This document shows, piece after piece, positions 28,351-40,943 of a stretch of DNA of 64,000 nt. The notes under the pieces were generated by a model, which saw only the letters and a list, made by a program, of their open reading frames with translations, was not told the origin of the DNA and made no database searches. The position numbers were made by a program, and so were the translations under genes. This stretch comes from Bombus terrestris (Eukaryota > Arthropoda > Insecta > Hymenoptera > Apidae), in the NCBI RefSeq assembly GCF_910591885.1, contig NC_063275.1, forward strand, positions 17,906,501 through 17,970,500, written 5' to 3'. The stretch's first letter is position 1. Each line of letters opens with the position of its first letter.

Positions 28351-29200
28351 GAATTTTACATAGAGTAGAAAATTGTAAAATACAAGATGTTATTACAATG
28401 GTTCGGTTCAATTTAGTGTAAAAAATTCTATACTTTTGTACATTGATTTCGCATTGCCGTAGTTAATGGAAATCAGTTATGTACGATGTAGTAGTTGTAA
28501 AACAATTTGGAAACGAGAATAACGAAGAATGGATTCGAAGTCTATATTTCTACGGTTTATTGCAACTGACTCGAATGAGCACCATTTCAACGAAGATTTG
28601 ATAAATTTCTGTCGGATGATTAATCGGGATTCACGTAGAAATTAGCGAAACGTTTGCCTTTTCCTTTTCAATGGAATCGTACAACAAATTATGAGATGAC
28701 ATTAGCAAGCTGAACGGAGGAGATGGCTGATGCAGCGTCGTAAACCAAGTATCGTTACCGTTATGTCGTATTATAGGCGACCCGATCGCTCCACAGTTAT
28801 AAATTATAAAATTAATTAGAACACGCCACGAACAGTTTCTTGACACAAAATAATGCTGCGCTAATGACTTTGCATTAATTAAGCCGCCATGTATACCAGG
28901 AAATACTTTCTTGTACCAGTATGTATGCGTATACTAGCTGTGTTAAATCCTGTACATCGGATTTTGCAATTTTAACAACGTCATCGAACTCAAAATTACA
29001 TTACTACTTAACGTAGCAAATTCTTTACATCCCTCGATATCTAAAACCTTCCATATACTTAAAATATACAGAATATACAGAATTTTAGACTTTCACGATC
29101 CGGGATTATATAGTATTGATACGGTTTAAGCTTACTCATTGTAAATCATGCTTGATAGGAATAATAACATGACGTTTCAACATTGTTGATCGATATTTAT

Positions 29201-31620
29201 GCTGGCTTCTTTGCAGCTCAAACGACATACTGATAATTAAATTATCATAACATAGCAGCATCAAATTTAAAGCGATCGGTGTTGCGAGCATTACCAAGAT
29301 TAGGTGGCTCGGTTGTGGCGAGTGGCCGAGAGGAACACAGACAGAGCCGGGCAGCACACGATATAATATGTAAGGGCCATTGACAACTGGCCCCTCTATC
29401 GAGCCGGTGTATCAGTGAATGAATAGGGCCTATTATGAAACGATGGAAGGTCGCATTGACCGCATGTATCCCGTTTCTGCGTTCGAGTGATCGGCCAGCA
29501 TCACGGCGCAAAGTGATAGGCCGAATGACGAGGGGACGAGTGACCATCCCGAGACGGGAGAAGCCTGTGAAACGGATAGGCCTCGGACAGAACCGCGGCA
29601 GGGCCAAGGCAAACACAACGGCAGCGCTACGTGAACACCAGAGCGCATGCACCGCGCCACGAAAACCACTTTCCAATCGGTTTCCAGGATGTAATTACGA
29701 GCACGTTGCGGGCATGGTGGTGAAATTTGACAGGTAGTAAATATACGGACTTGATCCCTGATGGTAATAGCGCCGAGAGGAGCATCGACTCGCCTGATTG
29801 AATTCTCCGTTGTCCGCTGCCACCCTCGCCATCGCTCTCGGTGCTCACCGCACCCGCCATCGTCCCTCCGCAGGCCAAGCATCGACCATAACCACCATCG
29901 TTCTTCGGGAAAAAACAGCGCCGCCTGGATATGAAATCCTATCTAGGACGGAATGAAGCGACATCCAATGAAAATCCAGCTTCGGTGCTTTTTCGAAAAG
30001 GAAGCAAAAAAATCCCCCGGCGCTCTCAGCCTACAACCAATTGTAACCATAGATGACAGGGGTGACGCGGTCGGATACACGAGCTAATAAAGTTGCGACG
30101 TAGGTTTCGTTTAGATATATGGTTTGGTATACGTGAACGAGCCTGTGCGCGTGTTCGTTATGGCAGGATCCAATAGGGGGACCCCAAGTTAAGCATGAAG
30201 TAGTTGGACTGATGCAGTTATAACATATTTAGAGCTGAATGAGGCATTCTACTTTCTCTATAGGCAAGAGCATACAGCCACCGCAAATTTTTGGAGGATG
30301 TAAAGACAAGATGATCCGTGTGAAGCAGAGGTGCTGTAGGACGCCAATATTGTCGCACGATACGAATACAGGTCCTGTTCTTGTTTTCCTTCCCCGGCTC
30401 TTCCTTCGCTCTGTTCTATGTAGTCGTCGGCGATGATCAGTCGAGGGTGAGACGGAGGAAAGTTGTCACGGTCCACGAGCGAAATACAAATATGTTTGGT
30501 GGGCCAGGATGGGGAACGAGGAACGTCGTTAGAGAATTTCCGCCAGGAAATGGGCTTCGAATTGCCAGTAAACAATTGAACGTTTAGTCGTCGCCCGTGG
30601 AAACGTTCCTTTGTATGCGACAGCCGTACATCTCGAGCGGCGAACGCTTGAGAGACGAAGTTCGGAAAGTCGTGGTCGAAGAAGCGAAACGAATGGTAAA
30701 CGGAGAGCGACAGCAGAGGAAAATTGAAAGAGAGAAGTGTAGCGAGGGACAAATAATTCGATAGCGGAATATGTGTTAATGGCCAAAGCGAGGACAGAAC
30801 AGCAGCGATAAATTTACTATGAAAACCGAATATCGACGATGGAAGCCGAACAAATTGACCGTTCAAGCGCATCAAAGCTATGCGAAAGTTCGGTTAACTT
30901 TTTTAATCCAACGTTATATCGACATTTCTCCCCTCGATGATTTTGCAACTTGAACTGGCTCGTTACACGTCGAGATCTATCGGCATGGATATTCGATATG
31001 AAACAATAACCAAAGCGTGTTTTATGCTGTGGAAAAAAGAGTCAAACAGTGGCGAAAACGATCGAAATTCAATTAAACGACAATGAAAGATGCAGTTTAC
31101 CGGCAATATACCCCGGCCACTCCGTCGAAAATCACCACCCTCTTACGGAACATTTTCCGAAACCCCATAGAGACACTTGGCCGCGGGACCGTTTGATGCC
31201 AGATGCTACCGTGGATATTGGATAAAAGTTCCTCGGTTCGCGGAGAAAATAATTTCACGGGGCCGGCCAGGACTGCTGCTACCTCTTGCAGCCTCTCATC
31301 CCCCAGCTTCCTACTGCCCTAGGAACGCCTTTTCCTCCCCGGTGTTACGTCGAGAAAGAAACTTACCATCGCCTCCTTTTGGATTTTCTCGACTTGTCGT
31401 GTTTCTCTGTAGACAAAACGGGCGACGACGCCACCTGGCACTTAACATATATGGAAAAGTCCCGTTTCCTAACTGCGCAAGGACGAAACTTCGCAGTCCT
31501 TTCTCGTCCCGACCGATTAAGAGGCGCAGAGGTATTCGCGCCAAACGGTACCAAGTTTTCCCTTATCGGAATAAAGAACGTTGCCTAATATCAAAGGAAG
31601 ATCTATAGACAATAGAAATG
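29201..31620. other. CpG-rich block, possible regulatory or 5'-exon DNA
   Basis: The longest continuous CpG-rich interval of the desert. Both strands carry several overlapping frames of 80-205 codons, none with a recognisable domain. The best single candidate for a coding exon is on the minus strand from an ATG at 29,860 to a possible GTATAT donor after 29,747 (38 codons, Gly/Ser-rich). It has no downstream partner exon that I can identify. The block could equally be an enhancer or a promoter-associated CpG-rich region. Confidence 0.4.
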
Positions 31621-34600
31621 CTCGACAATCGTCAAAGTTCAGAATGAATTTGCCTCTTCTTTACAAAATACCCACATTTATCGATCTTACATTTTAAATT
31701 TGGAACAAAATCGATTGAAATGAAGCCAAACAGATCGATTGGCTTTTCACTTAACAGAAAATTGATCAGCTTCCCGTTATTTCCATTGTCATCAAAAATG
31801 TCGAAAGCCACAAAGCCATCGTTTCGATTACAAATGAAACTTCATTGAATTCGATCGACCACAATTATCAGGGAGTAATATTCCATCGGGTTATCCGCAG
31901 TCAACTATCTGCCATCAAACTTTCATGACAAACAGACGACTCTTGAGTACGCAACTACGTTCAACTCTCTATCGCTAATCGATACAGTTAATCGTTTTAC
32001 TCGACGACACAGAAATTCGGACTCCCGATTGTCTTTGTACAATGTCGACAGACAGGATATACATATAGCAATAAGATATAGAGAAAGAGAGGTACAAATA
32101 CATTCAGACCCGCGTTAGAAGTGTGATTATTAACTTAACGTTAGGCACGTACCACGTTAGTTACTTCTATCGACACAGCTACACCATTACTATTCGCAAT
32201 GGGAGATGATTTTGTCTCACCCCACCACTTCGAACTACCAACCTCGCACCAACATCGAAGTTACACGTGCCCGGCGCCGTATTCACTGTGTAAATACGAC
32301 GTTAGGATCCTACGTTATGACTTTCGAGTTCAGAAAATTAAGCGGAGAATCGAGACTGTACGAAACTAGTTCTGGGACCGCGGTTTTCGGGAGTGGCTGA
32401 TGTTGCGGATATTAAGAGCTGATCAAACGGTGCCTCAGTTCCGGATACCATTTCGAGTTCCTGTTGTACCCGACCCAAGAACACGAACGAAATGTGATTT
32501 TATTGTTACGCTTCGCCCCGAACTTCTAGAGCACCCTCCTACGGTTGTAATTGTGGTTTAACTCGCGAACGTTTCGGTGAATGGAATAGAAGGGGTTGGA
32601 GGGAGGACTTTGAGCGAACCCAGAACCCTCTATTCAGCACGGTAGGATAAATTTAATATCGATGGAGAATTATGGGCAAATTATAAGAGCCTAATGGTAC
32701 AGACAACTGAATAGACTTGAAATCTCGTGGTCTCGAACAACGAGATCCGCGCGTTGCCACGCGACAATCGTCTCGATAGAGGCGACGGCTAATCGAATCT
32801 CCGTGGAACTAGGAGAGTACGACTCGAACAGCAACCTCCCCTCTCTGCTCTATTTGAAACTCTACTCCGCTATTTGCTCAATACAGTCGTCTTCTCATTG
32901 ATAAGCCGACAGGCGAGCCGTTCAGCGGATGAAAGGGTAATAAGGACGGAAATATAGATAGTGTAGGGTAGAATCGGAATGAAACAGCGTTATATGACCT
33001 CTGCTTGGCGCGAAATCGTCCAGGCGTAAAACACAAGGGATGAGTGTTGTAGATGCGGAAACTTGTCGGGCTTCTCATTGAATCGCTGCTACCTTGCGTA
33101 ACTTCTTCTCCTTCGGAGACGTTTAATTAGTTTCGTCAATATTAAAAGCGAAAGGGGGGAGGGAATAAATCAATGGGTGTCAGTGTCGTAATAGTACCAG
33201 CTGACGTCGAAGACCTGATCTCTTCCTGATCAGACGAATCTCGGAGGACTTTCTTGTTCTTTGTCTATTTATTTAATTGTTTCTCTTTTTAGTTTAATTG
33301 GCTCACTGTCTCCTTCTTTGCTTTTGTACTCGTCCAATTACCCATTCATTCGTCTGTACAGATATTTCCAGAGTTATCTGCTCTTTCATCTGACTGTTAA
33401 TTGGTCTCTCTAGTGAGCCGAACTCAATAAGTATGATAGCTGTTAGAGCTACCATTTCTGTTTATAACGATCATTCTTCTATCGGTACTAGCAATTTCTG
33501 CTAATTGAGGAATTAATGTAGATTGTAATTTTTCTTCTCGTAATCGAGCAACATTTTAATTCTATATAATTAGAAAACAGAGCGACGATATTAAAGATAA
33601 TCATGTGATCGGATAAAGCAAGAAATAGCTTATCTCTGTTTTCAGTGTTGCGTAACGTGCGATGAAACAAACAATGAATCATGCGGAAACACTGAAAGAT
33701 CATCGTCTTGAACGAGCTCGTAAAACGCCTGACGAAAATAAACGGATAGAGAAAGCGGCTATTCGATGCAGACAGCGCGTCTACCGGCGTGTCTGACCAC
33801 TAAATTCGTAACTACTGACGCGCATACGATTCAACATGTCTGACCGATTTTCGCTGTCTCCACTAGCTGCTACAGGATCGGTGTCGCGAATAGGTTGATG
33901 GTGGCGTAACAACCGTTCGAATTAGGCCATTGTAACGAGGTCCATCCGGGGAATTAATTAATACGCGAGTCATCGATGACGCGACCGTCCGATTATTGGC
34001 CGACGCGCGGTCCTCCATTATTCGACGCGCGATCAACTCGCCGGAGAACTCGCGTTGCGGCGTCGTTAACGATGTTGAGCGATTCGATAAATGTTTGCCC
34101 GCACTCGGGACGCTCTATAGACGTCCACGTTTGAAAGGACTCCTGAAATTGCGGTAAATTACCGACCACCTAGCTTCACGATTGTCCCGCTCGGATTTGT
34201 TTGAAGTCTGGTTTGATACGTGCTGGGAATCGGTTGATAGATTTCCGAAGCTTATTGTACGTTAGCCGCGACGTATTCTAGCGCGCGGCTCGAGGATCCA
34301 AAATTAATGGTAACGTTACGAAAATTCGTAAACGATATCGGTTTATAATGACGCTTTTCGATGGATAAACAGCAAAAATAGCGAATATCGTGCTATTTGG
34401 ATAATTTCCAGATTCTAAATTAGATACTCGTGTAATTGTATCGACCAAGAATCAACTAAAAATTCAGTTTCGATTAAGAAAAATTGATGAAACGAATTAT
34501 ATTCACTTTTATAAAAAAAAAAAACTGTCCGCGATTTTTTCGAAGTTTATCGCTAAAGAGAAGCAAGAGAACTGAAAGATAATCACGTGTGTATATACGT

Positions 34601-35516
34601 ATAATGCTTAGATAGAACGAGGTGTTCATTAATCAAACACAGATAAAGGATGACTTGGTCGGCGATCAAACTGTAAATCCGGCGGCGAACAATAACAAAA
34701 GAATTTAATTTCATCGTCCGTGACAAAAGGAAGCGACTGCCGACGTTATTTACCCACTGTCGGAAATGCGCAGTAAGTAGCGATACATTATCCTTAAATG
34801 CGGCGAATTTGTTCCTTCATAGCCTGAAATCTATTTCACCGTGGTGTCGCGACGATTCCCCTGGCAAACGTACAATCCTGATAACGTCCTCTTAAATTAT
34901 GTTAAATTTCTCACTTTATAGACTCGCGATCCTAGTTGTATCTTCCTTTTTAGTAAAATTTATAGAGTGATAATTTCCTCTTCCTCTTGTAAAATCATAG
35001 AGAACCCAGAAAATCTAAGTCACAATTTCTTATCTTGTTCAAAAGAGATTTTGAAAAAAATGATAGCTTAAGCAATACAACTGTTTCTCTACGGCTGTTA
35101 CACATCTTAAAATAATAAATTCGTACACATATCGCGCAGACAGTAACTCCTTTTCGTTTTCGCAAAGAAGAGCGTGTTGACACGAGGCAAGATCGACCTG
35201 GTTACCTGTAACACGCAAATTTCAACAACTCCGACGGAAATTGAATAATAGCGAGCCGACGGCACAATTACGGTGAAACCATCGCTATGATTTCAATATC
35301 ATAAATGGGACCGGTTTTGTGTCGGCTGGGACAAATTTTTCCGCGCGACGGCTGCCACTTTCGAAATTGACTCGCTTTTTTCTCCGACCTCTTCTGAACA
35401 GGATATTAGAAGTTCGACCTCGTTACATTTCACGCTGACACCGAGAGCTCGATCGACCACACTCTACCCTCCATTTCGTCGAGCTTTTTGCTTTTCTTCC
35501 CTCCTCCCTCGTCTTC

Positions 35517-35533
35517 TTTTTTTTTTTTTTTTT
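35517..35533 (+). repeat. Poly(T) homopolymer
   Basis: An uninterrupted T run of about 17 bases at the end of a pyrimidine-rich stretch that starts near 35,480. Confidence 0.9.
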
Positions 35534-36802
35534 GTCTCTCGCACTACTTACTGATAGGTGTGTTTTGAGAGAAAACGTTGTGACAACGGCTTATTTCGAT
35601 CGTCACCAACTGCGTCAATCAAGAACGCCTCGAATGAAATTGAAAGGATTCGAAGGTGGTCGACGTTATGCGTGAGAGTTTCATTCAGAGATTCCGTAAG
35701 TAGATGACTCGAGCAAGAAATATTACGAAAAAGAATTCGAAACGTAGTTAAATTGTTCAGAATTGATCCATAGAGTGATTTAATACTCGAAAGCTTGACA
35801 ATTCTACAATGGGTGAAAGCCGATTCTTCGATCGTTCAAAGATTCTACGCTTCTACTTCAAACGGCTCTTTACAATCGCAGGCGTCTCGCCCATGGAAAT
35901 TAGCAGATTCGTTGGAACCGGTCGCGCCTTTTTTTTGTCGTAGACTGCCAGACGGAAACATTTTTCTTCCTTTCGGATCATCGACAGACACGAATGCTGG
36001 AGACATGCCGTTGTCGATGGCAGATCCTTTTTCTTCCGAGTGCTCGGCGCGATTTTCAAGAGGGAATCGGTTTCATCGGATGCAGATTTAATGCCGTGCA
36101 CGACGGAAAACTGATAGGTACCCATTGAATATCGGGCTTATATCGGTGGACGCCGATACTTTATACGGCGTTATTGAAATATCGTCGCGAGGAGAATTAT
36201 TGCTACTCGCGTGCCGTATCTACCCCTCTGCCATTCGCCCTTCATCCCCGTCCGCCTCGCTTCATCTCTTCGCGTTCCAGTCGTTCGTTCTTTCTCTCTC
36301 GCTAATACCGAGCGTTCTGCGAATTCTTGGCGGGCATGAATACGTATAATGCCCGCAAAAAGGGGAGAGCAGTAAATTGTACGTGTCGTTACATTCGAGT
36401 TTCTGCTCGAGAGAGGAGGATTTGTTGCTGGCGCCTGGTGTGTTCCATCTCTCCCTTAACCTCTCTTTTCCTCCTTTCTTCATTTCCCTTCTCTCTCTTT
36501 TTTTTTAATGTTTTAATGAGGCACATACACGGGTGAGAGGTTCCAGAAATTATACACGTAAATCATGGAACGAGGGGTTTAAAACACGGAAACGGATGAT
36601 TTCGAATAAACTTCACGCGATAACACGCCTTTTGCTTCCCGTCCACTTTGTTATACGCACGCATACATACATATATCCGTTTATTCGACTCGTTTGATGT
36701 TATTTTTGTCTCCTTTTTCTCCGTTTATACGATTAAAATGAATTGGATCTCGCTGCATGCAGTGCGATAATAATAGAAATAAATCTGTTTTTTCTTCTTT
36801 TA

Positions 36803-36824
36803 TTTTTTTTTTTTTTTTTTTTTT
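36803..36824 (+). repeat. Poly(T) homopolymer
   Basis: A T run of about 22 bases within a T-rich stretch that starts near 36,788. It is a simple mononucleotide repeat with no associated coding remnant seen. Confidence 0.9.
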
Positions 36825-39800
36825 ATTTTCCGATTCACTCGAAGCATGACTGATTGCTCGTTGTCAGTGGATGGATCTCAATGGGATTCATTATTTTCAG
36901 AAAACTTCGGTTCTCGCGTCGTTCGTACGGTAGACTGGTTAAATCGGATATCCGATGAAAATCAGCAAACCAATTTACTCGGTATGCCCGAACGATCTTT
37001 CGGTTGATCAATCTGTTTCGGACACTCGAATTAGCCGTTTGCATGAATTAATTCACGCGTGCGTGAAGAGCTCCCTTCGTTTCATGGGCGCTCCACCGCC
37101 TCCACGTGTGACAAGTCCCGTTTTAAATATTCTTACGAAGCAACGAAAATTAAACACGAAATTAATCATTTTATAAAATGAAACCATTTATCCATTAACG
37201 TTAAAGCTATCGGCGTTTAATGTATATCTAGGTGTATCATATTTTCAGAATTATAATTAAAACAGGTAATTAAAAGTGTTTTTATCCTGATAAAAGCCAA
37301 CGTTGATGTTTATCAAAATCATCTCTATATTTTTAGTAATTAGAAAAACGAAAAATCTGAAATACGATATTTTCAATTAAAAGATTAAAAATTGTCCCAT
37401 GACAAATCCTGTACTCGCGTGATTAGCCTTTTGTCAAAAGTTGCACGTGCTTTTGATTCCAGCCTGAACGTGATTCGGCGTATTTTCCACGCGACAAAGA
37501 TTAATTAAATCGTCGAGGCTGATCCATGACATTGTCGTCGAGGTATAATCCAACAACTCGCTGCACGATAACAAGACACTGGCGAAATCCGCTTTGGAGA
37601 AAGCAGAACCAAGAAAATTAATGCGGACGGAGCGGTTCGAAACGGACGACGCATCGTTAGCGTGTCGCGGGGCGTTCAGTTATTCATAAAGTCGTTACTG
37701 GCCGGTCCGAAACAGTGGAACTTTCGAAACATATCCTCCCCTGGTAGCTGGCTCTATTATTATCTTATATATTATACTTCGCATATTTTATCATCATCTG
37801 GCATGTGTACGTTGAAAATTTGCATATTCGGCCACGGTAACGCTTGTTTCGCTCGCTTTTATCGAGGTTCGCTCTTTTCGCGCCATACTGGAAAATGAAT
37901 CTCGTCTGATCCGAGCGCGACACGCGCCGACTTAATGTTATTACGTCGCCGCGGTGTCGTTTAATCGCGTGTGAACTGTAGGTGGAAAGTGCCTCCTAAA
38001 TGAAAGACTGTTCCCTGGAATTTTGTCGCTAAAATCGCTGTTCGGGTAAAATGGAACAGCCTCTAATTTTTTAAAGAACATTTTTTGAATACTGCAACAC
38101 GAGACAGCCGTGGATCAGGATATCAATTGTTTTTATTTGTTTCTATCTTCGAAGGAATTAATATTCGAATGATAGTTGATCGAATTCTTCTCATATTTAT
38201 ATTTCTTATATTTATAAATATACCTATGATAATGTCAGGTCAATAATTACTTTGTATTGCAATATGTTAAAGAACAAATTTTATCTTTTTTAACTTTCAG
38301 GATTCCATTTCGAAAATCAAATAAAATATCTTGAGCGAATCTGTACTTGAGTGTAAATACAGAGCAACAGCATTTTCCCAGGGTGATAGGGATTCGTCTG
38401 ACAGCATTGTTCTACGTGACACCCCATGAAACGTTCTTCTAATTTCAATGTTTATCATTGTTTATTTCGACGGAAGCTTTGTCGACTTCGGACCGTTAAT
38501 TAGCAACTCGAATCTCAAGTCTCTAAAGCGGAGTTTAGGTATAAATTCGGAAGTGGTATTATCTCGTAACAAAGGCACGTGCTCGGCATTGGAGCTTCCC
38601 GAGACAGCTACCTAGGAACAGTCGCAACTGCTATTCGTTCACTTGTTCGCGTGCATTCAATAAGCCAAAAGAATACTGCATCCCACATAGAAACTATGAT
38701 GCGTACAATCGATCGGAGAAAATCTCTGTTTTCTTTCTAACTAAATAAATATTCCTTAAAATTTGCTATGAATCATTAAACTATACCATTCATATATTAA
38801 AATGAAAGTGTTACTTTCATGACTAATTTTTCCATTAATTTATTGGAGAAATGAAACAACCTACTAAAGACAAACGTTGGTCCTAATATTAAAATTTGAA
38901 TTACAGTGAATTAACTTTTTAACTGTACGTTACGTACGAGATACAAGACGCTTCTTTTATTAAAATTTCATAGATGGTACAAAAACATAGTACACAGAAG
39001 CGTGAATAGATGCTTCGGGAAGAACGAGTTACTAGAATAATATCGATTGCGTAGATTGATTCATTTTGTTATACGCTCATATCCTTCGCTCTCGTTGGAT
39101 CCGTAGCTAGTTAGAGGCATGTACCAGTCTGATTGCAGACAAACACGTTGCATTCTAATGGGCAATACCTTCTTATCCTGCAACACACACAAAGCAAAGA
39201 TCCGTTGGGCACGTCCATTTTTCCTCTTCCGTTTTATCTTGTTCCGTCTTTCGTAGCTAATTGTCTTATTAGGAAAAGTTGAGACGATTGTCTGCTTTGC
39301 ACGAAACAACGGTCTAACCATGAGTTAATCTTGCGGAGAAAAGTGGGGAACGAGGAACGGATGAGCAGAATGTAGTAACTGAAAAAGACGAAAAAATGCC
39401 TCTTCCATTTCTGCAGTTGTGTTCATAAAAATATAAATTTGGATAAACATCTATAGTTCAGCGTTCACTTATGATTACAATCATTCAAGAATAGAATCCG
39501 GAAGGCGATAAAATTTCGGCTTGTTATCTTCAATTTAATATAATTGTACGAAAGATAAAAATCATCGTAATTCGTGGTGGAATAACAAAATTTCGGTAAG
39601 CTCTACATTGACGAAGAACAAATCACTGAAACAGAACACTAGGCGACATCGATGACAAAAGCTCAAGAGACAGAATATCAAGATAGCCTATAGTAATTTA
39701 AATACCGTTTTCAAATAAGAGGTCACCAAAAACCAGGACAAAATGGTTCCCTTCGTTTGGTATATATGACGTATGGTGGTTAATGGAAGCTCACAGGGTG

Positions 39801-40552
39801 GCGGTTGTGGAAAAACGAGGAAAAGGGAAAAGAGAGCAGCGAAGGGGTGAATAGAACGGAGATGGACGGTGGGACGATGAAGGGACGAAAGAGAAGACTC
39901 GATTACACGTCACCGGCAGCCCAGAGCCTATTTGGTCGCAATCGGTTTTTCATTACCGAAAGCTTCATCGGCTTTATACCGAATTGTACATTCGGCAAGC
40001 CCTCGTGAAACTCATCAAGATCGTACGTCCTTTTGGAACAGCGTTTCGTGACTTTCTGGCTGGCGCTGAACGAGTAGCTATTGTTTAGATAACTCTGATA
40101 GAACTCGAATTCGAGACGCATCGAAATTCTTGGTACAATTGCTAACTCAATGGTTGTTTGAAAAAAAATATGTAGACGGAATTTTCAGTGTCTGTATCTC
40201 TTCCTTTCTCTTTTTGCGTGTTGTATCGTTTGAGGAAGATTTACAAAATATTTGATCGAGGGAAGAAATTTTAGGAAAGACGTATGTATGTAAATGGAGT
40301 ATTGAGGAGTATCTGGAACTCGATAATTTAAAAAATATTTGCAGCCTTTATTGTTACAATTTTCTATACTATATAGACCACTTATATTAGGTAAATAAAC
40401 AAACCCGAAATATAAATAGTAACGTGGATGGAAATCATAAATAAATAAATTTCAATCTAAAATAAGTAAATTGAAAGTACATCTTAGTAGTTCATAAACT
40501 GGTTTCGTTTCAACATTTGAACGAATATCATTTTAACCAAAAACAATGTGCA

Positions 40553-40623
40553 TGCTGCCATCTACTCTCCATAGAATGAGTCATTGCGAATTAACTATTC
40601 AAGAAAACTAATACAGATGGCGA
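40553..40623. promoter_or_regulatory. Inverted pair of AGATGGC-type motifs upstream of Stx17
   Basis: TGCCATCTACT at about 40,557 and CAGATGGCGAT at about 40,615 are the same core in opposite orientations, about 50 bases apart and 320-390 bases upstream of the Stx17 start codon. The core resembles both the CTCF core (AGRKGGC) and YY1/Pho-type (GCCAT) sites. Which factor, if any, binds is inference, and so is any role in Stx17 expression. Confidence 0.25.
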
Positions 40624-40943
40624 TGATATCATCTCAATGTTTGCAAGCGCAGTACGTCTCCTATAACACTTGTATTTAGTCAATGGTTTGACTTAGGAAT
40701 ACTCAGCTGATTTGTTATTTGTTTCTTGTGTTCCGCACAATACAAAAATAAATTGATCGTGTAAAAAATTATTTTAATATCTAACAATATAAATACATCA
40801 TATTTTATACAAAAAGAAGTTATTAATATATGTTTTGCAATAACAAGTAACAAACTGGTAAAAATATTTTCGAAGTATCATGTCTAAAGAATTACGAAAA
40901 CACTAAGTGACAGATCAAAATTTGAGACAACAGATATAAAAAT

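Larger units (their letters stand above)
20801..29200. other. Non-coding: mixed AT-rich DNA with scattered CpG-rich blocks
   Basis: No supported exon. CpG-rich blocks lie near 21,790-22,250, 22,840-23,780, 25,380-25,880 and 27,110-28,220. The remainder is AT-rich. A 181-codon minus-strand frame at 23,655-24,200 has no domain, and its composition follows the local base content. A short telomere-like palindrome lies at about 23,249-23,275. Confidence 0.55.
31621..40540. other. Non-coding: right part of the gene desert
   Basis: No supported gene. CpG-richer blocks lie near 32,210-32,830, 33,720-34,300, 35,200-35,470, 35,800-36,350 and 37,440-38,000, separated by AT-rich DNA. Homopolymer T runs lie at 35,517-35,533 and about 36,803-36,824. 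Short frames of 60-98 codons are scattered on both strands, with no domain and no matching splice sites. Confidence 0.55.

Noticed and set aside
29305..29370. tRNA-like A-box word (TGGCGAGTGG)
   Set aside because: No B-box (GTTCGANNC) at the right distance and no cloverleaf could be drawn.
29433..29882. 149-codon minus-strand frame and overlapping 100-codon plus-strand frame
   Set aside because: Mutually overlapping frames on both strands in CpG-rich DNA, Arg/Cys-rich, with no domain. Only the short ATG exon candidate at 29,747-29,860 seemed worth noting.
30258..30875. 205-codon minus-strand open frame
   Set aside because: It lies in the CpG-rich block at 29.2-31.6 kb where both strands are open. 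There is no domain or signal peptide, the composition follows the local bases, and there is no splice support. Kept as chance.
31177..31608. 143-codon plus-strand frame
   Set aside because: Arg/Pro-rich, with open frames on the other strand and in another phase. No domain and no splice partner.
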